Shown in pieces: positions 1 through 9,020 of a stretch of DNA of 34,308 nt. The stretch lies in NCBI RefSeq assembly GCF_013425525.1, contig NZ_JACCKA010000038.1, positions 1 to 34,308 on the forward strand, in the 5' to 3' direction. Each line of letters begins with the position of its first letter. Within the stretch, counting starts at the first letter, position 1. The DNA comes from Luteimonas salinisoli. GTDB taxonomy: Bacteria; Pseudomonadota; Gammaproteobacteria; Xanthomonadales; Xanthomonadaceae. A program made the translations under genes and the position numbers. The notes beneath the pieces were generated by a model. That model was not told where the DNA came from. It worked only from the letters and a program-made list of their open reading frames with translations, and ran no database searches.

Positions 1-1
1 G

Positions 2-94
2 CGCGATGCCAGCCTCTCGTTCGGCTACGACCAGCGCTTCGGCCCGCGCGGCGATACGCGCGCGGTGTCGCTGCGCTACGCGCTGGGGTTCTGA
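2..94 (+). CDS. C-terminal end of an outer-membrane beta-barrel protein (partial)
   Basis: Only the last 30 codons are inside the window; the gene begins upstream. The reading frame ends ...VSLRYALGF followed by TGA. Alternating hydrophobic and polar residues (SLSFGYDQRF, AVSLRYALGF) and a terminal phenylalanine fit the last strands of an outer-membrane barrel, where the final aromatic residue is the BAM recognition signal. The GYDQRFG-type turn resembles autotransporter barrels, but a TonB receptor or porin cannot be excluded from so short a piece. Confidence 0.55.
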   Translation, partial: RDASLSFGYDQRFGPRGDTRAVSLRYALGF

Positions 95-159
95 CCCCAG
101 CGCGCCGCTGTGCCCTCAGAACATGGCCCGTTGATCGCTCAGCGGCAGGTGGGCGGAAC

Positions 160-268
160 CCCTCTGTAGCACCGTGCCATGCACGCGAAGGCCGGCCCGG
201 TTGGCGATGTCGGGATCACCGCCCACCGGCCGGAGCCTGCCGCGGCCCTCGCGGCCATAGGCCGCTGG
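160..268. repeat. REP-like palindromic element, copy A
   Basis: It contains the arm GTGCCATGCACGCGAAGGCC (174-193) and, about 50 bases on, a degenerate opposite arm CTCGCGGCCATAGGCCGCTG (247-266). Between them lies a spacer with ATCACCGCCCACC. The same arms and spacer recur at 13678-13835 and 18993-19092, so this is a dispersed family. It sits between the upstream barrel gene and the end of the ABC permease gene, a usual place for REP elements. Confidence 0.7.
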
Positions 269-286
269 CGTCGGCGCTGATGTCGC

Positions 287-1044
287 TCAGGCCTTGAGCT
301 TCCAGCCGGTGCGGAAGATCCACCACACGATCGCCAGGCACGCCGCCAGGAACGCCAGCACCATCGTCGTGCTGACGGCGATGTGCACGTCCGCGGTACC
401 GTAGAAGCTCCAGCGGAACCCGCTGATCAGGTAGACCACCGGGTTGAACAGGGTGATCTTCTGCCAGACCGGCGGCAGCATGCTGATCGAATAAAACGCG
501 CCGCCGAGAAAGGTCAGCGGCGTGACCACCATCAGCGGGATCACCTGCAGCTTCTGGAAGTCGTCGGCCCACAGGCCGATGATGAAACCGAACAGGCTGA
601 AGCTGACCGCCGTCAGCACCAGGAACCCGGCCATCCACAGCGGGTGCGCGATCTCGTAGGGCACGAACAGCCGCGCCGTGACCAGGATCAGCACCCCCAG
701 CATCACCGACTTGGTGGCCGCGGCCCCGACGTAGCCGAGCACGATCTCCACGTGCGACACTGGCGCGGACAGCACCTCGTAGATCGTCCCGGCCCACTTC
801 GGCATGTAGATGCCGAACGAGGCATTGGAAATGCTCTCGCCCAGCAGCGAAAGCATGATCAGCCCCGGAATGATGAAGGCGCCGTAGCTCACCCCGTCGA
901 TCTCGCCCATGCGTGCGCCGATCGCGGTGCCGAAGACGATGAAGTACAGCGAGGTCGACAGCACCGGGGAGGCGATCGACTGGGTGATGGTGCGGAAGGT
1001 GCGCGCCATCTCGAATCGGTAGATGGCCTTGACCGCATGCCAGT

Positions 1045-1048
<4 letters not shown>
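287..1048 (-). CDS. ABC-2 type transporter permease (YadH-like)
   Basis: This is a 253-residue inner-membrane permease of the ABC-2 family, expected to form the channel of an exporter with the ATPase encoded just upstream. About six hydrophobic segments are visible. The stretches [27 protein letters not shown] and [17 protein letters not shown] are close to E. coli YadH in sequence and order, and the length matches (YadH is about 256). The start is the ATG at 1046-1048, which overlaps the TGA of the ATPase gene by four bases (ATGA), so the two are translationally coupled. A longer open frame continues upstream but only reads the ATPase gene in the wrong frame. The substrate is unknown. Confidence 0.92.
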
Positions 1049-1986
<938 letters not shown>

Positions 1987-1991
1987 GCATG

Positions 1992-1997
1992 CTCCTT
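1992..1997 (-). promoter_or_regulatory. Ribosome binding site fixing the ABC ATPase start
   Basis: On the minus strand AAGGAG stands five bases before the GTG at 1986. This supports the GTG over the in-frame ATG at 2016 and over an ATG at 1990 that lies in a different frame. Confidence 0.7.
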
Positions 1998-2230
1998 GTT
2001 GGCGCACCGCGCGCATGCGCGCCGCGCCGCGGCGAGAGGTCGGGAGGGGACCCAGCCTAGACGCCGGGAGCGCGCGGATAAAGCCCCTGGATTGCGGAAT
2101 GATCTTCCCGCCAGCGGGACATTCGGCCGGCGGCCGCGACCCGCGCCGCGGCCGCGACCCAGGGCATACCCCACGTCCGACGAAGACGGCATCGCCACCG
2201 ATGCGTGGCGGCCTGCCGTACCGGCGCCCC

Positions 2231-2239
2231 TGCTATGCT
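2231..2239 (+). promoter_or_regulatory. Possible extended -10 promoter of the sigma factor gene
   Basis: TGCTATGCT matches an extended -10 element (TG, one base, then TATGCT). It lies 26 bases before the sigma factor ATG, with a GGGAGGG ribosome site (2251-2257) in between. No convincing -35 box is seen at the expected distance. Confidence 0.35.
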
Positions 2240-2265
2240 CGCCACAGCGTGGGGAGGGCTTGGGG

Positions 2266-2826
2266 ATGTCGAGCGAGATCACCCGGCTGCTGCAGCGCCA
2301 CCATCGGGGCGACCGCGCGGCCTTCGACCGCATGGTGCCGTTGGTCTACGAACGCCTGCGCATCATCGCCCGCGGCCAGATCGCGCGCGCCGGCCGGCGT
2401 GGCCAGACCCTCGACACCACCGCGCTGGTGCAGGAAGCCTACCTGCAGCTGGTTGACGAGGACGGCGTGGACTGGCAGGACCGCGGGCATTTCTTCGCCA
2501 TCTGCGCGCGCGCGATGCGGCGCATCCTGGTCGACTACGCGCGCCGTCGGCACGCCGCCAAGCGCGGCGGCGGCGTAGCCGCCCTGACCCTGCAGCCCGA
2601 CCTGGTGGCGCTCGACGGCCAGTCGCAGACCATCCTGGCGGTGGACGAGGCGCTGGAGGGCCTGGCCGCATTCAACCCGCGCCTGGCGCAGGTGGTCGAG
2701 TGCCGCTACTTCGGCGGCATGACCGAGGAAGAGACGGCGCGCGCGCTGGGCACTTCCCTGCGCACGGTGCAGCGCGACTGGATGCGCGCGCGCGCGTGGC
2801 TGCTCAAGGAACTGGCGCCGGCGTGA
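2266..2826 (+). CDS. ECF-family RNA polymerase sigma factor linked to a Ser/Thr kinase
   Basis: A 186-residue sigma-70 factor of the ECF type. Region 2 spans about residues 15-100 (QEAYLQLV, then [19 protein letters not shown]). Region 4 spans about 125-183, with the helix-turn-helix [21 protein letters not shown]. The layout matches the xanthomonad/planctomycete sigma group usually encoded beside Ser/Thr kinases. The usual acidic DAED motif before LVQE in region 2.2 reads D50-T51-T52-A53, so two acidic residues are replaced by threonines and alanine. The start is ATG 2266 behind GGGAGGG. The stop overlaps the GTG of the kinase gene (GTGA), so the two are co-translated. No separate anti-sigma factor gene is seen nearby. 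Confidence 0.93.
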   Translation: MSSEITRLLQRHHRGDRAAFDRMVPLVYERLRIIARGQIARAGRRGQTLDTTALVQEAYLQLVDEDGVDWQDRGHFFAICARAMRRILVDYARRRHAAKRGGGVAALTLQPDLVALDGQSQTILAVDEALEGLAAFNPRLAQVVECRYFGGMTEEETARALGTSLRTVQRDWMRARAWLLKELAPA

Positions 2827-5603
2827 GCGGCGGCGAGGACCCGCGCGTGCGCGTCGACGCGCTGTTCGAACAGGCGCTGGAGCTGGAAGGCGCGGAGCGG
2901 CAGACCTTCCTCGAGCGCGAGACCGCCGGCGAGCCGGCGCTGCGCGCCGAGCTGGACGCGCTGCTGCGGCTGGTCGATACGCCGGCTCCGCAGCTCGATC
3001 CGGTGGCGCTGGCCGACGGACCGGTCTGGCGGGCGCTTGCCGACGGGCTGGACGGGGGCGCGGACGAGGCGCCCCCCGACGCCGACAGCGGGCGCCGGAT
3101 CGGCGCCTGGCGGCTGCTGCAGGAGCTCGGCCGCGGCGGCATGGGCACCGTGTACCTGGCCGAGCGCGCCAGCGGCGGCTTCCAGCAGCGGGGGGCGCTG
3201 AAGCTGATCCGCCCGGGCGTGGACTCGGCCGAGTTCCTGCTCCGCTTCGCCCAGGAGCGGCAGATCCTGGCCTCGCTCGAGCACCCCGGCATCGCGCGGC
3301 TGCTCGACGGCGGCCGCGACGAACATGGACTCCCCTGGCTGGCGATGGAGTACGTCGAGGGCCGGCCGCTGGACCGCTACTGCGACGCGCTGCGCCTGGA
3401 CCTGGACGCGCGCCTGGCGCTGTTCGCGGACATCGGCCGCGCGGTGGCCTACGCGCACAGGCATCTGATCGTGCACCGCGACCTCAAGCCCTCGAACATC
3501 GTGGTCACCGACGCGGGCGCGGTGAAGCTGCTCGACTTCGGCATCGCCAAGGTGCTGTCCGGCAGCGGCGGCGCCGACGAACCGTTGACCCGCACCGCGG
3601 CGCGCATCTTCACACCGGAGTACGCGACCCCGGAGCAGGTGACGGGCGCACCGGCCACCACCGCCACCGACGTCTACCAGCTCGGCCTGCTGCTGTACGA
3701 GCTGCTCACCGGCCAGCGCGCGCAACAGCGGGCCGACGATTCGCTGGCTGCGCTCGAGCGCAGCGTGTGCCAGTACGCGCCGCCGCGGCCCAGCCTGCGC
3801 GTGGCCGATGCGGACACGGCCGCCTGCGCGGCGCGGCGCACCACGCCGGCAGCGCTGCGCCGGGCGCTGCGCGGGGACCTGGACAACATCGTGGGCAAGG
3901 CGCTGCGCAAGGCCCCCGAGCGCCGCTACGCCACCGCCTCGGCACTGGTCGACGACATCGAGCGCTGGCGCCAGGGCCGCCCGGTGCTGGCGCGGCCGGA
4001 GAGCTTCGGCTATCGCACCGGCAAGTTCGTGCGCCGGCATCCGTTCGGCGTCGCCGGTGCAGCCGCCGCGCTGCTGCTGCTGCTCGCCTACTCGGTCACC
4101 GTGACCCTGCAGGCCGAGACCATCGCCCGCGAGCGCGACCGCGCCCGCGCCGAGGCCACCCGCGCGCATCAGGTACAGGCGCTGGTGCTGCGCCTGTTCG
4201 AGGGCGCCGACCCCGAAGCCTCCGGCGGCGCCCAGCTCAGCGCGCGCGAGCTGCTCGATCGCGGCTGGGAAAGCATCGAAGCCGAACTGGGCGACCACCC
4301 CCAGGTACAGGCGGAACTGCTCGGCACCGTGGGCGAGGCGTATCGACAGCTCGGTCTCTACGACCGTGCCGAGCCGCTGTTCGATCGCGCGCTGGAACAG
4401 GCAGCCACCGTCGCCAGCGACGATCCGCGCCTGCTGGCGCGCGCCTTGCGCAACCGCGGCCGGTTGCACACCGACCGCGGCGACTACCCGCAGGCTGACA
4501 TGCTGCTGCGCGACGCGCTCGCGCGCTTCCAGGCCGCGGCCGCGCCACCCCATCCGGACATCGCCGACACCCTCGACGACCTCGGCCATGCCGCGTTTCG
4601 CGGCGGCGACCACGCCGCGGCGCTGGCGCTGTACCGCGATGCGCTGGCGATGCGCCGACAGCTGTTCGGCGAGGCCCACGTCGATGTTGCCCAAAGCCTG
4701 GACGGGATGGGCGTGGTCCTGCGCCACCAGGGCGACTACGCCGGCGCCGAGCCGCTGCTCCGCGAGGCCCTGGACCTGCGCCGCCGGCTGCTCCCAGCGA
4801 CCCATCCGCGGCTGGCCGGCAGCCTGTCCAACCTGGCGCTGGCGCGCAGCAACCTCGGCGACTACGACAGCGCCGCGGCGCTCTACCACGAGGCGCTGGC
4901 GCTGGCGATCCAGGTGCACGGCGACAGCCACCCGCAGGTGGCCCGGGTGCTCAACAACCAGGCGCGCCTGCTGCACACCCGCGGCGATTTCGACGGCGCC
5001 CTGGCGCTGCTGCGCCGGGCGCTGGAGGTACGCCGCCGGGCATTCGGCGAACGCCACCCGGCGGTGGCGCAGAACCTCAACGACCTCGGCCTGGCGCTGA
5101 CCCAGGCGGGCGACCTGGATGCCGCCGAGCCGTACTACCTGCAGGCCCTGGAGGCCTACGAGCCGGACCATCCGTGGCGCTCGGCCACGGTCTACAACCT
5201 GGGCTGGCTGGCCGAACTGCGCGGCGATTTCGTCGCCGCCGAGCGCCACTACCGCGAGGCGCTGGCGCGGCAGCGGATCGACTACGGCGAGGAGCACGAG
5301 CGGGTGGGAACGGACCTGTCCCGGTTGGGGCTGGTGCTGCACCGGCAGGGTCGGCTGGACGAGGCCGAGCCGCACCTGCGCCAGGCGCTCGAGATCTACC
5401 GCAAGCGCCTGCCGGCCGGGCACCAGCGCCTGGCGCTGGCGCTGCTACCGCTGGGCGAACTGCTGACCGACCGCGGCGAGCGCGACGAGGCGCTGCCCCT
5501 GCTGCAAGAGGCCTGGCAGCTCAGGCACGACACCTTCGGCGAAGCGGACCCGCGCACGGTCGCCGCCGCCGACGCCCTGGCCCGCGCCAGCCGAACGCGC
5601 TGA
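2823..5603 (+). CDS. Membrane Ser/Thr protein kinase with C-terminal TPR repeats
   Basis: A 926-residue PknB-like kinase. The N-terminal 90 residues are helical and acidic. The kinase domain covers about 93-385: glycine loop GRGGMG (103-108), Lys127 in GALKLIR, catalytic HRDLKPSN (Asp220, Lys222, Asn225), DFG at 238-240 and an activation segment ending TPEYATPEQ. All catalytic residues are present. One membrane helix (about 407-426) follows, then a charged linker. From about 470 to the end there are roughly ten kinesin-light-chain-type TPR repeats with phrases such as [17 protein letters not shown], probably periplasmic and sensing a partner. The start is GTG 2823 in the GTGA overlap with the sigma factor gene; the longer upstream frame only reads that gene out of frame. 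The sigma factor is the likely substrate. Confidence 0.93.
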   Translation: MSGGEDPRVRVDALFEQALELEGAERQTFLERETAGEPALRAELDALLRLVDTPAPQLDPVALADGPVWRALADGLDGGADEAPPDADSGRRIGAWRLLQELGRGGMGTVYLAERASGGFQQRGALKLIRPGVDSAEFLLRFAQERQILASLEHPGIARLLDGGRDEHGLPWLAMEYVEGRPLDRYCDALRLDLDARLALFADIGRAVAYAHRHLIVHRDLKPSNIVVTDAGAVKLLDFGIAKVLSGSGGADEPLTRTAARIFTPEYATPEQVTGAPATTATDVYQLGLLLYELLTGQRAQQRADDSLAALERSVCQYAPPRPSLRVADADTAACAARRTTPAALRRALRGDLDNIVGKALRKAPERRYATASALVDDIERWRQGRPVLARPESFGYRTGKFVRRHPFGVAGAAAALLLLLAYSVTVTLQAETIARERDRARAEATRAHQVQALVLRLFEGADPEASGGAQLSARELLDRGWESIEAELGDHPQVQAELLGTVGEAYRQLGLYDRAEPLFDRALEQAATVASDDPRLLARALRNRGRLHTDRGDYPQADMLLRDALARFQAAAAPPHPDIADTLDDLGHAAFRGGDHAAALALYRDALAMRRQLFGEAHVDVAQSLDGMGVVLRHQGDYAGAEPLLREALDLRRRLLPATHPRLAGSLSNLALARSNLGDYDSAAALYHEALALAIQVHGDSHPQVARVLNNQARLLHTRGDFDGALALLRRALEVRRRAFGERHPAVAQNLNDLGLALTQAGDLDAAEPYYLQALEAYEPDHPWRSATVYNLGWLAELRGDFVAAERHYREALARQRIDYGEEHERVGTDLSRLGLVLHRQGRLDEAEPHLRQALEIYRKRLPAGHQRLALALLPLGELLTDRGERDEALPLLQEAWQLRHDTFGEADPRTVAAADALARASRTR

Positions 5604-5616
5604 CCCCTGCCGAACG

Positions 5617-6354
5617 TCAGTCCCGGGCGCGCGTCGCGCGGCGCGGGCCGCAGTCGCCCTCGACCGTCACCCGCACCCGCCGCAGGTTGTTCTGCTCGTC
5701 GGTTTCCATCACCTGCTGCGCGGCATCGGCGTGCACGTACAGCGTCCAGGTGCCGGGCGCGAGCAGGATGTGGCCGCTGACGGTACTGGCGACGCCGGCC
5801 GCCAGCGCCGGCAGCGGATCCTCGGCCAGCTGGGGGCCGTCGGGTGCATCGAGGAAGATGCGGTTGACCGCGGCCGCCGAAGCGCCCGGCCCCTGGTTGC
5901 GGGTGGGATAGGCATAGCGGAACACGCACCGGCCGTCTTGCTGGCGCACGGCAGCGCTGGCAGGCAGCTGCGTGCTGGTGCCCCAGCCGACGGGCCCGGT
6001 ACCGATGGTGAAAGCGCCGACCAGGGAGAGGTCGGGCAGGACGCGCGCCTGCATGATCTGGCGCCCCTGCCCCGGACCGCCGTCGTCGTCCTGGGTCTGT
6101 CGCCCCTGCCCCGGACCCCCGTCGTCGTCGTCCTGGGCCTGGCGTCCCTGGCCGGGGCCGCCGTCGTCATCGGCCTGCTGCGGGGGCACCGCGACCGCGC
6201 GAAGCGCCCGGTCGTCGGCCCTTCCGGGACGCGGGGTGGCCTCGGCCGGCTCCGCGGCCGACACCCGCTGCTGGGCGGCAGCCGCCCCCGGGATCGCGAG
6301 GGCGAGCGTGATAGGGGCGAGCGCGGCGGCCAGGCCGCTGAACTGTCTGGACAT
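5617..6354 (-). CDS. Secreted CARDB-like domain protein with an Asp/Gly-rich repeat
   Basis: A 245-residue exported protein. A signal peptide (residues 1-27) ends GAAAAQQ. Residues 40-61 are low-complexity, and 62-99 hold three copies of a DDDGGPGQGRQ unit. From about 103 to 237 there is a beta-rich region whose end (LYVHADAAQQVMETDEQNN) has the D-x-x-x-x-V-x-E-x-x-E-x-N-N pattern of CARDB adhesion-like domains. Two cysteines (in GRCVFRY and EGDCGPR) could form a disulfide. AGGAG nine bases before the ATG supports the start. The gene converges on the kinase gene with a 13-base gap. The role is unknown; extracellular binding or adhesion is inferred from the domain type. Confidence 0.75.
   Translation of the reverse strand: MSRQFSGLAAALAPITLALAIPGAAAAQQRVSAAEPAEATPRPGRADDRALRAVAVPPQQADDDGGPGQGRQAQDDDDGGPGQGRQTQDDDGGPGQGRQIMQARVLPDLSLVGAFTIGTGPVGWGTSTQLPASAAVRQQDGRCVFRYAYPTRNQGPGASAAAVNRIFLDAPDGPQLAEDPLPALAAGVASTVSGHILLAPGTWTLYVHADAAQQVMETDEQNNLRRVRVTVEGDCGPRRATRARD
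6058..6171 (-). repeat. Three tandem coding repeats (Asp/Gly/Gln-rich)
   Basis: Three consecutive units of 11 to 14 codons encode DDDGGPGQGRQ with one extra Asp in the middle copy. The nucleotide copies are close to identical, so copy number could change by slippage. The cluster of aspartates followed by Gly-Pro-Gly may bind divalent metal, which is inference. Confidence 0.8.
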
Positions 6355-6441
6355 ATGTGTTCTCCTCTGGATCGTGTTGACGGGACAAGGCGCCGGTATC
6401 GGTCAACGCCCATACCGCTTCTGGACCGCGCCGGCCGGCCC

Positions 6442-6475
6442 GCACCCGGCGCACTCCACGGGGAGCGCCGGATGC
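6442..6475 (-). terminator. Possible hairpin terminator after the two-cysteine repeat gene
   Basis: An inverted repeat pairs GCA, CCGGCG and CTCC with GGAG, CGCCGG and TGC around an ACGG loop; one mismatch and a two-base bulge interrupt it. It begins about 35 bases beyond the stop of the 6510-7157 gene and before the CARDB-like gene. No T-tract follows, so it may only attenuate or protect transcript ends. Confidence 0.35.
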
Positions 6476-6509
6476 GGGAGCGGATCCGGAGGGCCGCACG
6501 CGACGCCGG

Positions 6510-7157
6510 TCAGCTGCCCTGGCGGCGCGACGCCGGCGCCTGTTCGCCCTGGCCGCCCTGGCCGCCCTGCGGCGCAAGGTTGCCGGGCAGGCAGCGCAGC
6601 ACCGGATTCACGCCGGGCGGCACCGGCTGCCAGCCGTCGGGACAGCCGATCGGCTGCGGCGGTGCGGCACGCCCGGGCGCCAGCGAGACGACGATGTCGT
6701 CGGGCAGGCAGCGCAGTGCCGGGTTGACGCCCGGAGGCACCGGTTTCCAGCCCTGCGGGCAGGCCCCCGGATCCGCCGGTGCGGCCGTGCCGGGCGCGGG
6801 CCGGGCGGCGATGCTGCCGGGCTGGCAGCGGAAGATCGGGTTGACCTCCGGGCCGACCAGGCGCCAGCCGGCCGGGCAGGCGCCGGGATCGACCGGCGCC
6901 GCACGCCCCGGCGCCGGCCGGGCGACGAGGTTGTCGGGCAGGCAGCGCAGTGCGGGGTTGAGGCCCTGGGGCGCCGGCTTCCAGCCGACCGGACAGCCGG
7001 CCGGCGGCGCGGCGGCCATGCGCTGCTGCGCCTGGACCGGCCCGGCGGGCAGCGCCAGGCCGAGGACGGCGGCCGCCACGGCCACCAGTGGGGCGTGGCG
7101 CAGGGTGCGCGGGAGCCGGCGTGCGCCGGCGGGTTGGTTGGCGGCTGCGAAAGACAT
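6510..7157 (-). CDS. Secreted protein built of 39-residue two-cysteine repeats (unknown function)
   Basis: A 215-residue exported protein with no family I recognise. A long signal sequence (to about residue 43, cleaved near GPVQAQQ) leads into four tandem repeats: three full units of 39 residues (54-92, 93-131, 132-170) and a fourth lacking the tail (171-196). The unit pattern is C-P-x-G-W-[KRQ]-x-x-x-x-x-[LV]-N-P-[AIV]-[LF]-R-C-[LQ]-P followed by a Pro/Ala linker containing APG. Each unit has exactly two cysteines 16 residues apart and one Trp, suggesting a small disulfide-bonded module. The end is Gly/Gln-rich. ATG 7157 has AGGAG seven bases upstream; the longer upstream frame lacks this. 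It is divergent from the M23 peptidase gene. Confidence 0.8.
   Translation of the reverse strand: MSFAAANQPAGARRLPRTLRHAPLVAVAAAVLGLALPAGPVQAQQRMAAAPPAGCPVGWKPAPQGLNPALRCLPDNLVARPAPGRAAPVDPGACPAGWRLVGPEVNPIFRCQPGSIAARPAPGTAAPADPGACPQGWKPVPPGVNPALRCLPDDIVVSLAPGRAAPPQPIGCPDGWQPVPPGVNPVLRCLPGNLAPQGGQGGQGEQAPASRRQGS
6570..6998 (-). repeat. 117-bp tandem coding repeats
   Basis: Four in-register copies of a 117-bp unit (39 codons), the last incomplete, encode the two-cysteine modules of the 6510-7157 gene. Copies 1 and 3 are the most alike (CPxGWKP, NPALRCLPD). Copy 2 diverges, with Gln for Leu after the second Cys, so the duplication is not very recent. Confidence 0.85.
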
Positions 7158-7267
7158 CGTGAACTCCTGTGAATGATTCGGGGGACGGCGGTTGCCGCGA
7201 GGCCCGCCCTGCGGCCTGGCGATCGCCGGCCGGAAGCGGACTCCCCCATGAAGTCGCAAAGGCACCG

Positions 7268-7404
7268 GCGATCCCGCCACCCCGGGATCGCAGCGGGGGC
7301 CCGTCCCCCGGAATGGCGCGGCGGCGGGGCTTCGTTGTGGCCCGTGGCGGGATCCGGCGCTCCGCTGCGACTCCCTGGATACAGCCGGCTCCGCTTCCCG
7401 GCTG
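7268..7404 (+). promoter_or_regulatory. Cluster of three hairpins upstream of the M23 peptidase gene
   Basis: Three perfect inverted repeats lie in the divergent gap. GCGATCCCG (7268-7276) pairs with CGGGATCGC (7283-7291). CGGGGG (7294-7299) pairs with CCCCCG (7305-7310). CAGCCGG (7382-7388) pairs with CCGGCTG (7398-7404), ending 11 bases before the AGGAG of the peptidase gene. They may shape the leader RNA or serve as protein sites; no known riboswitch is recognised. Confidence 0.4.
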
Positions 7405-7429
7405 CGGCCCATCACCAGGAGTCCCGACC

Positions 7430-8839
7430 ATGTCCAGTCACCGTAGCGCCGCCCAGTTGCTCGCCACCTGCGCGCTGCTCGCCGGCGGCCACGCCGCCGC
7501 CATCGACCCCTCCCAGGGCGTCTACCGCATTCCCTACGCCGACGGCACCGAGGTCCGCGTGACCAACGACCACGTCCGCCACGCTCCCCCTGGGCGGATC
7601 GACATGCGCGGCCGCGGCGGCGGCACCTACCGCATCGTCGCCGCCGCCGACGGCCACGTGCGCCATATCGAGGACGGCTTCGACCAGCGCCTGACCTGCA
7701 AGAAGGGCGACGGCCAGCCGCGCAACAACAACTACGTCTGGATCGAGCACGCCAACGGCGAGTGGACCAAGTACACCCACATGCAGAAGGGCTCGGTGAC
7801 CGGCCGCCGCAAGGCCAACCTCCGGGTCGGCCAGTTCGTGAAGGCAGGCACCTGGCTCGGCGACGAGGGCGAGGTCGGCTGCGCCAGCGGCCCGCATCTG
7901 CACTTCGAGGTCGGGGTGCCGCGTGCCAGCGATCCGATCAGCAGCGTCGGCGGTTTCCTGCAGGACAACGACGACAGCGAGCGCAATCGCATCCCGCGCA
8001 TCTGCGGCATCTCCGGCGGACGCTTCGCCAGCGACACCAGCTACACCGCCCGCCGGGTGCCCGGCAACATCGCCGCCGGCGCCCGGGAAGTGGCGCGCCA
8101 CGGCGTGCCGGCGCGCGACTACCAGTGCCTGTACGACCAGGCGGTGGCGGCGGGCTACACCCTGGAATGGATCGACGGCTTCGACGTGGGCGGCGCGGTG
8201 CACTACAACGCCGTGTTCCGCCCCGCCGGCAACACCGTCGCCGCGGCCTTCCACGGCCTCACCGCCGGCCAGTACCAGCAGCGCTTCGGCGAGTACACCC
8301 GCAGGGGCTACCAGCCGCACCAGGTGGAGAGCTACGGCAGCCGGCAGGGGAGCCGGTACGCGGTGATCTTCAGGCGCCAGTCCGGCCCCGCCTACAGCGC
8401 CTACCACGGCCTGTCGGCCGAGGCGCACCAGCAGCGGATGGACGCGCTGACCGCCGACGGCTACCGCCCGCGCAACGTCTCGGTGGTGTCCAGCGGCGGT
8501 CAGCGCCGCTATACCGCGCTGTACGAACGCGCCGACATCGGCAGCTGGCAGGCCAGGTCGGCGCTGACCGGGGCGCAGTACCAGGAGGTCTTCGAGGCCA
8601 ACTCGAAGCAGGGGCGCCAGCTGGTCTATCTCAACGCCTACGTGCACGACGGGCAGCCGCATTTCTCGGCGATCTGGAGTTCCCGCGCCAACGGAGCGTA
8701 CCGCGCACGCCACGGCCTGACCGGCGCCCAGTACCAGAGCGCCTGGCAGGACGCGAGCGGCGCCGGGCTGCTGACCCGCAATGTCAGCGGCTATGGCATC
8801 GGCGGATCGGCGCGATATGCGGCGGTATGGCGGAGGTAA
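7430..8839 (+). CDS. Secreted M23-family metallopeptidase with C-terminal BTRD repeats
   Basis: A 469-residue exported protein, probably cutting peptidoglycan or other Gly-rich peptides. A signal peptide (1-24) precedes an M23/LytM-like domain (about 30-185): RIDM (Asp58), then YTHMQKGS (His117) and the zinc motif HLHFEV (His156, His158). The first zinc histidine is not at its usual place four residues before the Asp, where Pro54 stands; His48 and His51 are close and may substitute. From about 205 to the end there are five repeats of about 50 residues (HGLTAGQYQQRF ... GYQPHQVESYG ... RYAVIFR), the bacterial tandem repeat (BTRD1) type also found in polyglycine hydrolases. The start ATG has AGGAG eight bases upstream. 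Confidence 0.87.
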   Translation: MSSHRSAAQLLATCALLAGGHAAAIDPSQGVYRIPYADGTEVRVTNDHVRHAPPGRIDMRGRGGGTYRIVAAADGHVRHIEDGFDQRLTCKKGDGQPRNNNYVWIEHANGEWTKYTHMQKGSVTGRRKANLRVGQFVKAGTWLGDEGEVGCASGPHLHFEVGVPRASDPISSVGGFLQDNDDSERNRIPRICGISGGRFASDTSYTARRVPGNIAAGAREVARHGVPARDYQCLYDQAVAAGYTLEWIDGFDVGGAVHYNAVFRPAGNTVAAAFHGLTAGQYQQRFGEYTRRGYQPHQVESYGSRQGSRYAVIFRRQSGPAYSAYHGLSAEAHQQRMDALTADGYRPRNVSVVSSGGQRRYTALYERADIGSWQARSALTGAQYQEVFEANSKQGRQLVYLNAYVHDGQPHFSAIWSSRANGAYRARHGLTGAQYQSAWQDASGAGLLTRNVSGYGIGGSARYAAVWRR

Positions 8840-8862
8840 CCGCTGCCCCGTCGAGCCGCGAC

Positions 8863-8900
8863 GCGGCAGGAGCGCCGGCCAGGTGTCGCGCTCCTGCCGC
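8863..8900. terminator. Perfect 13-bp hairpin between convergent genes
   Basis: GCGGCAGGAGCGC (8863-8875) and GCGCTCCTGCCGC (8888-8900) are exact reverse complements around a 12-base loop. It lies 23 bases after the peptidase stop and 120 bases from the end of the MATE gene, so it could terminate either. There is no T-tract. The CAGGAGCG arm is reminiscent of the REP core GGAGCG, so a REP-derived origin is possible. Confidence 0.5.
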
Positions 8901-9020
8901 CGGGCGCCTCGCCGCTCGCCTCACGACTTCCCTGGAGCGGGCCCTTGCACGCGACAACGCTGCAGCGCGACGCAACGCCGCCTGAGGGGGTCGGGAAGCG
9001 CCACGGCATGCCCGGCCGCG

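Noticed and set aside
2706..5423. A 905-codon open frame antisense to the kinase gene
   Set aside because: Its composition (Gln/Arg/Val/Ala) is typical of the antisense of GC-rich genes; the sense strand has clear kinase and TPR motifs.
7217..7226. GGCGATCGCC as a HIP1-like or restriction-related signal
   Set aside because: A single short palindrome is expected by chance at this composition; no other copies were noticed.
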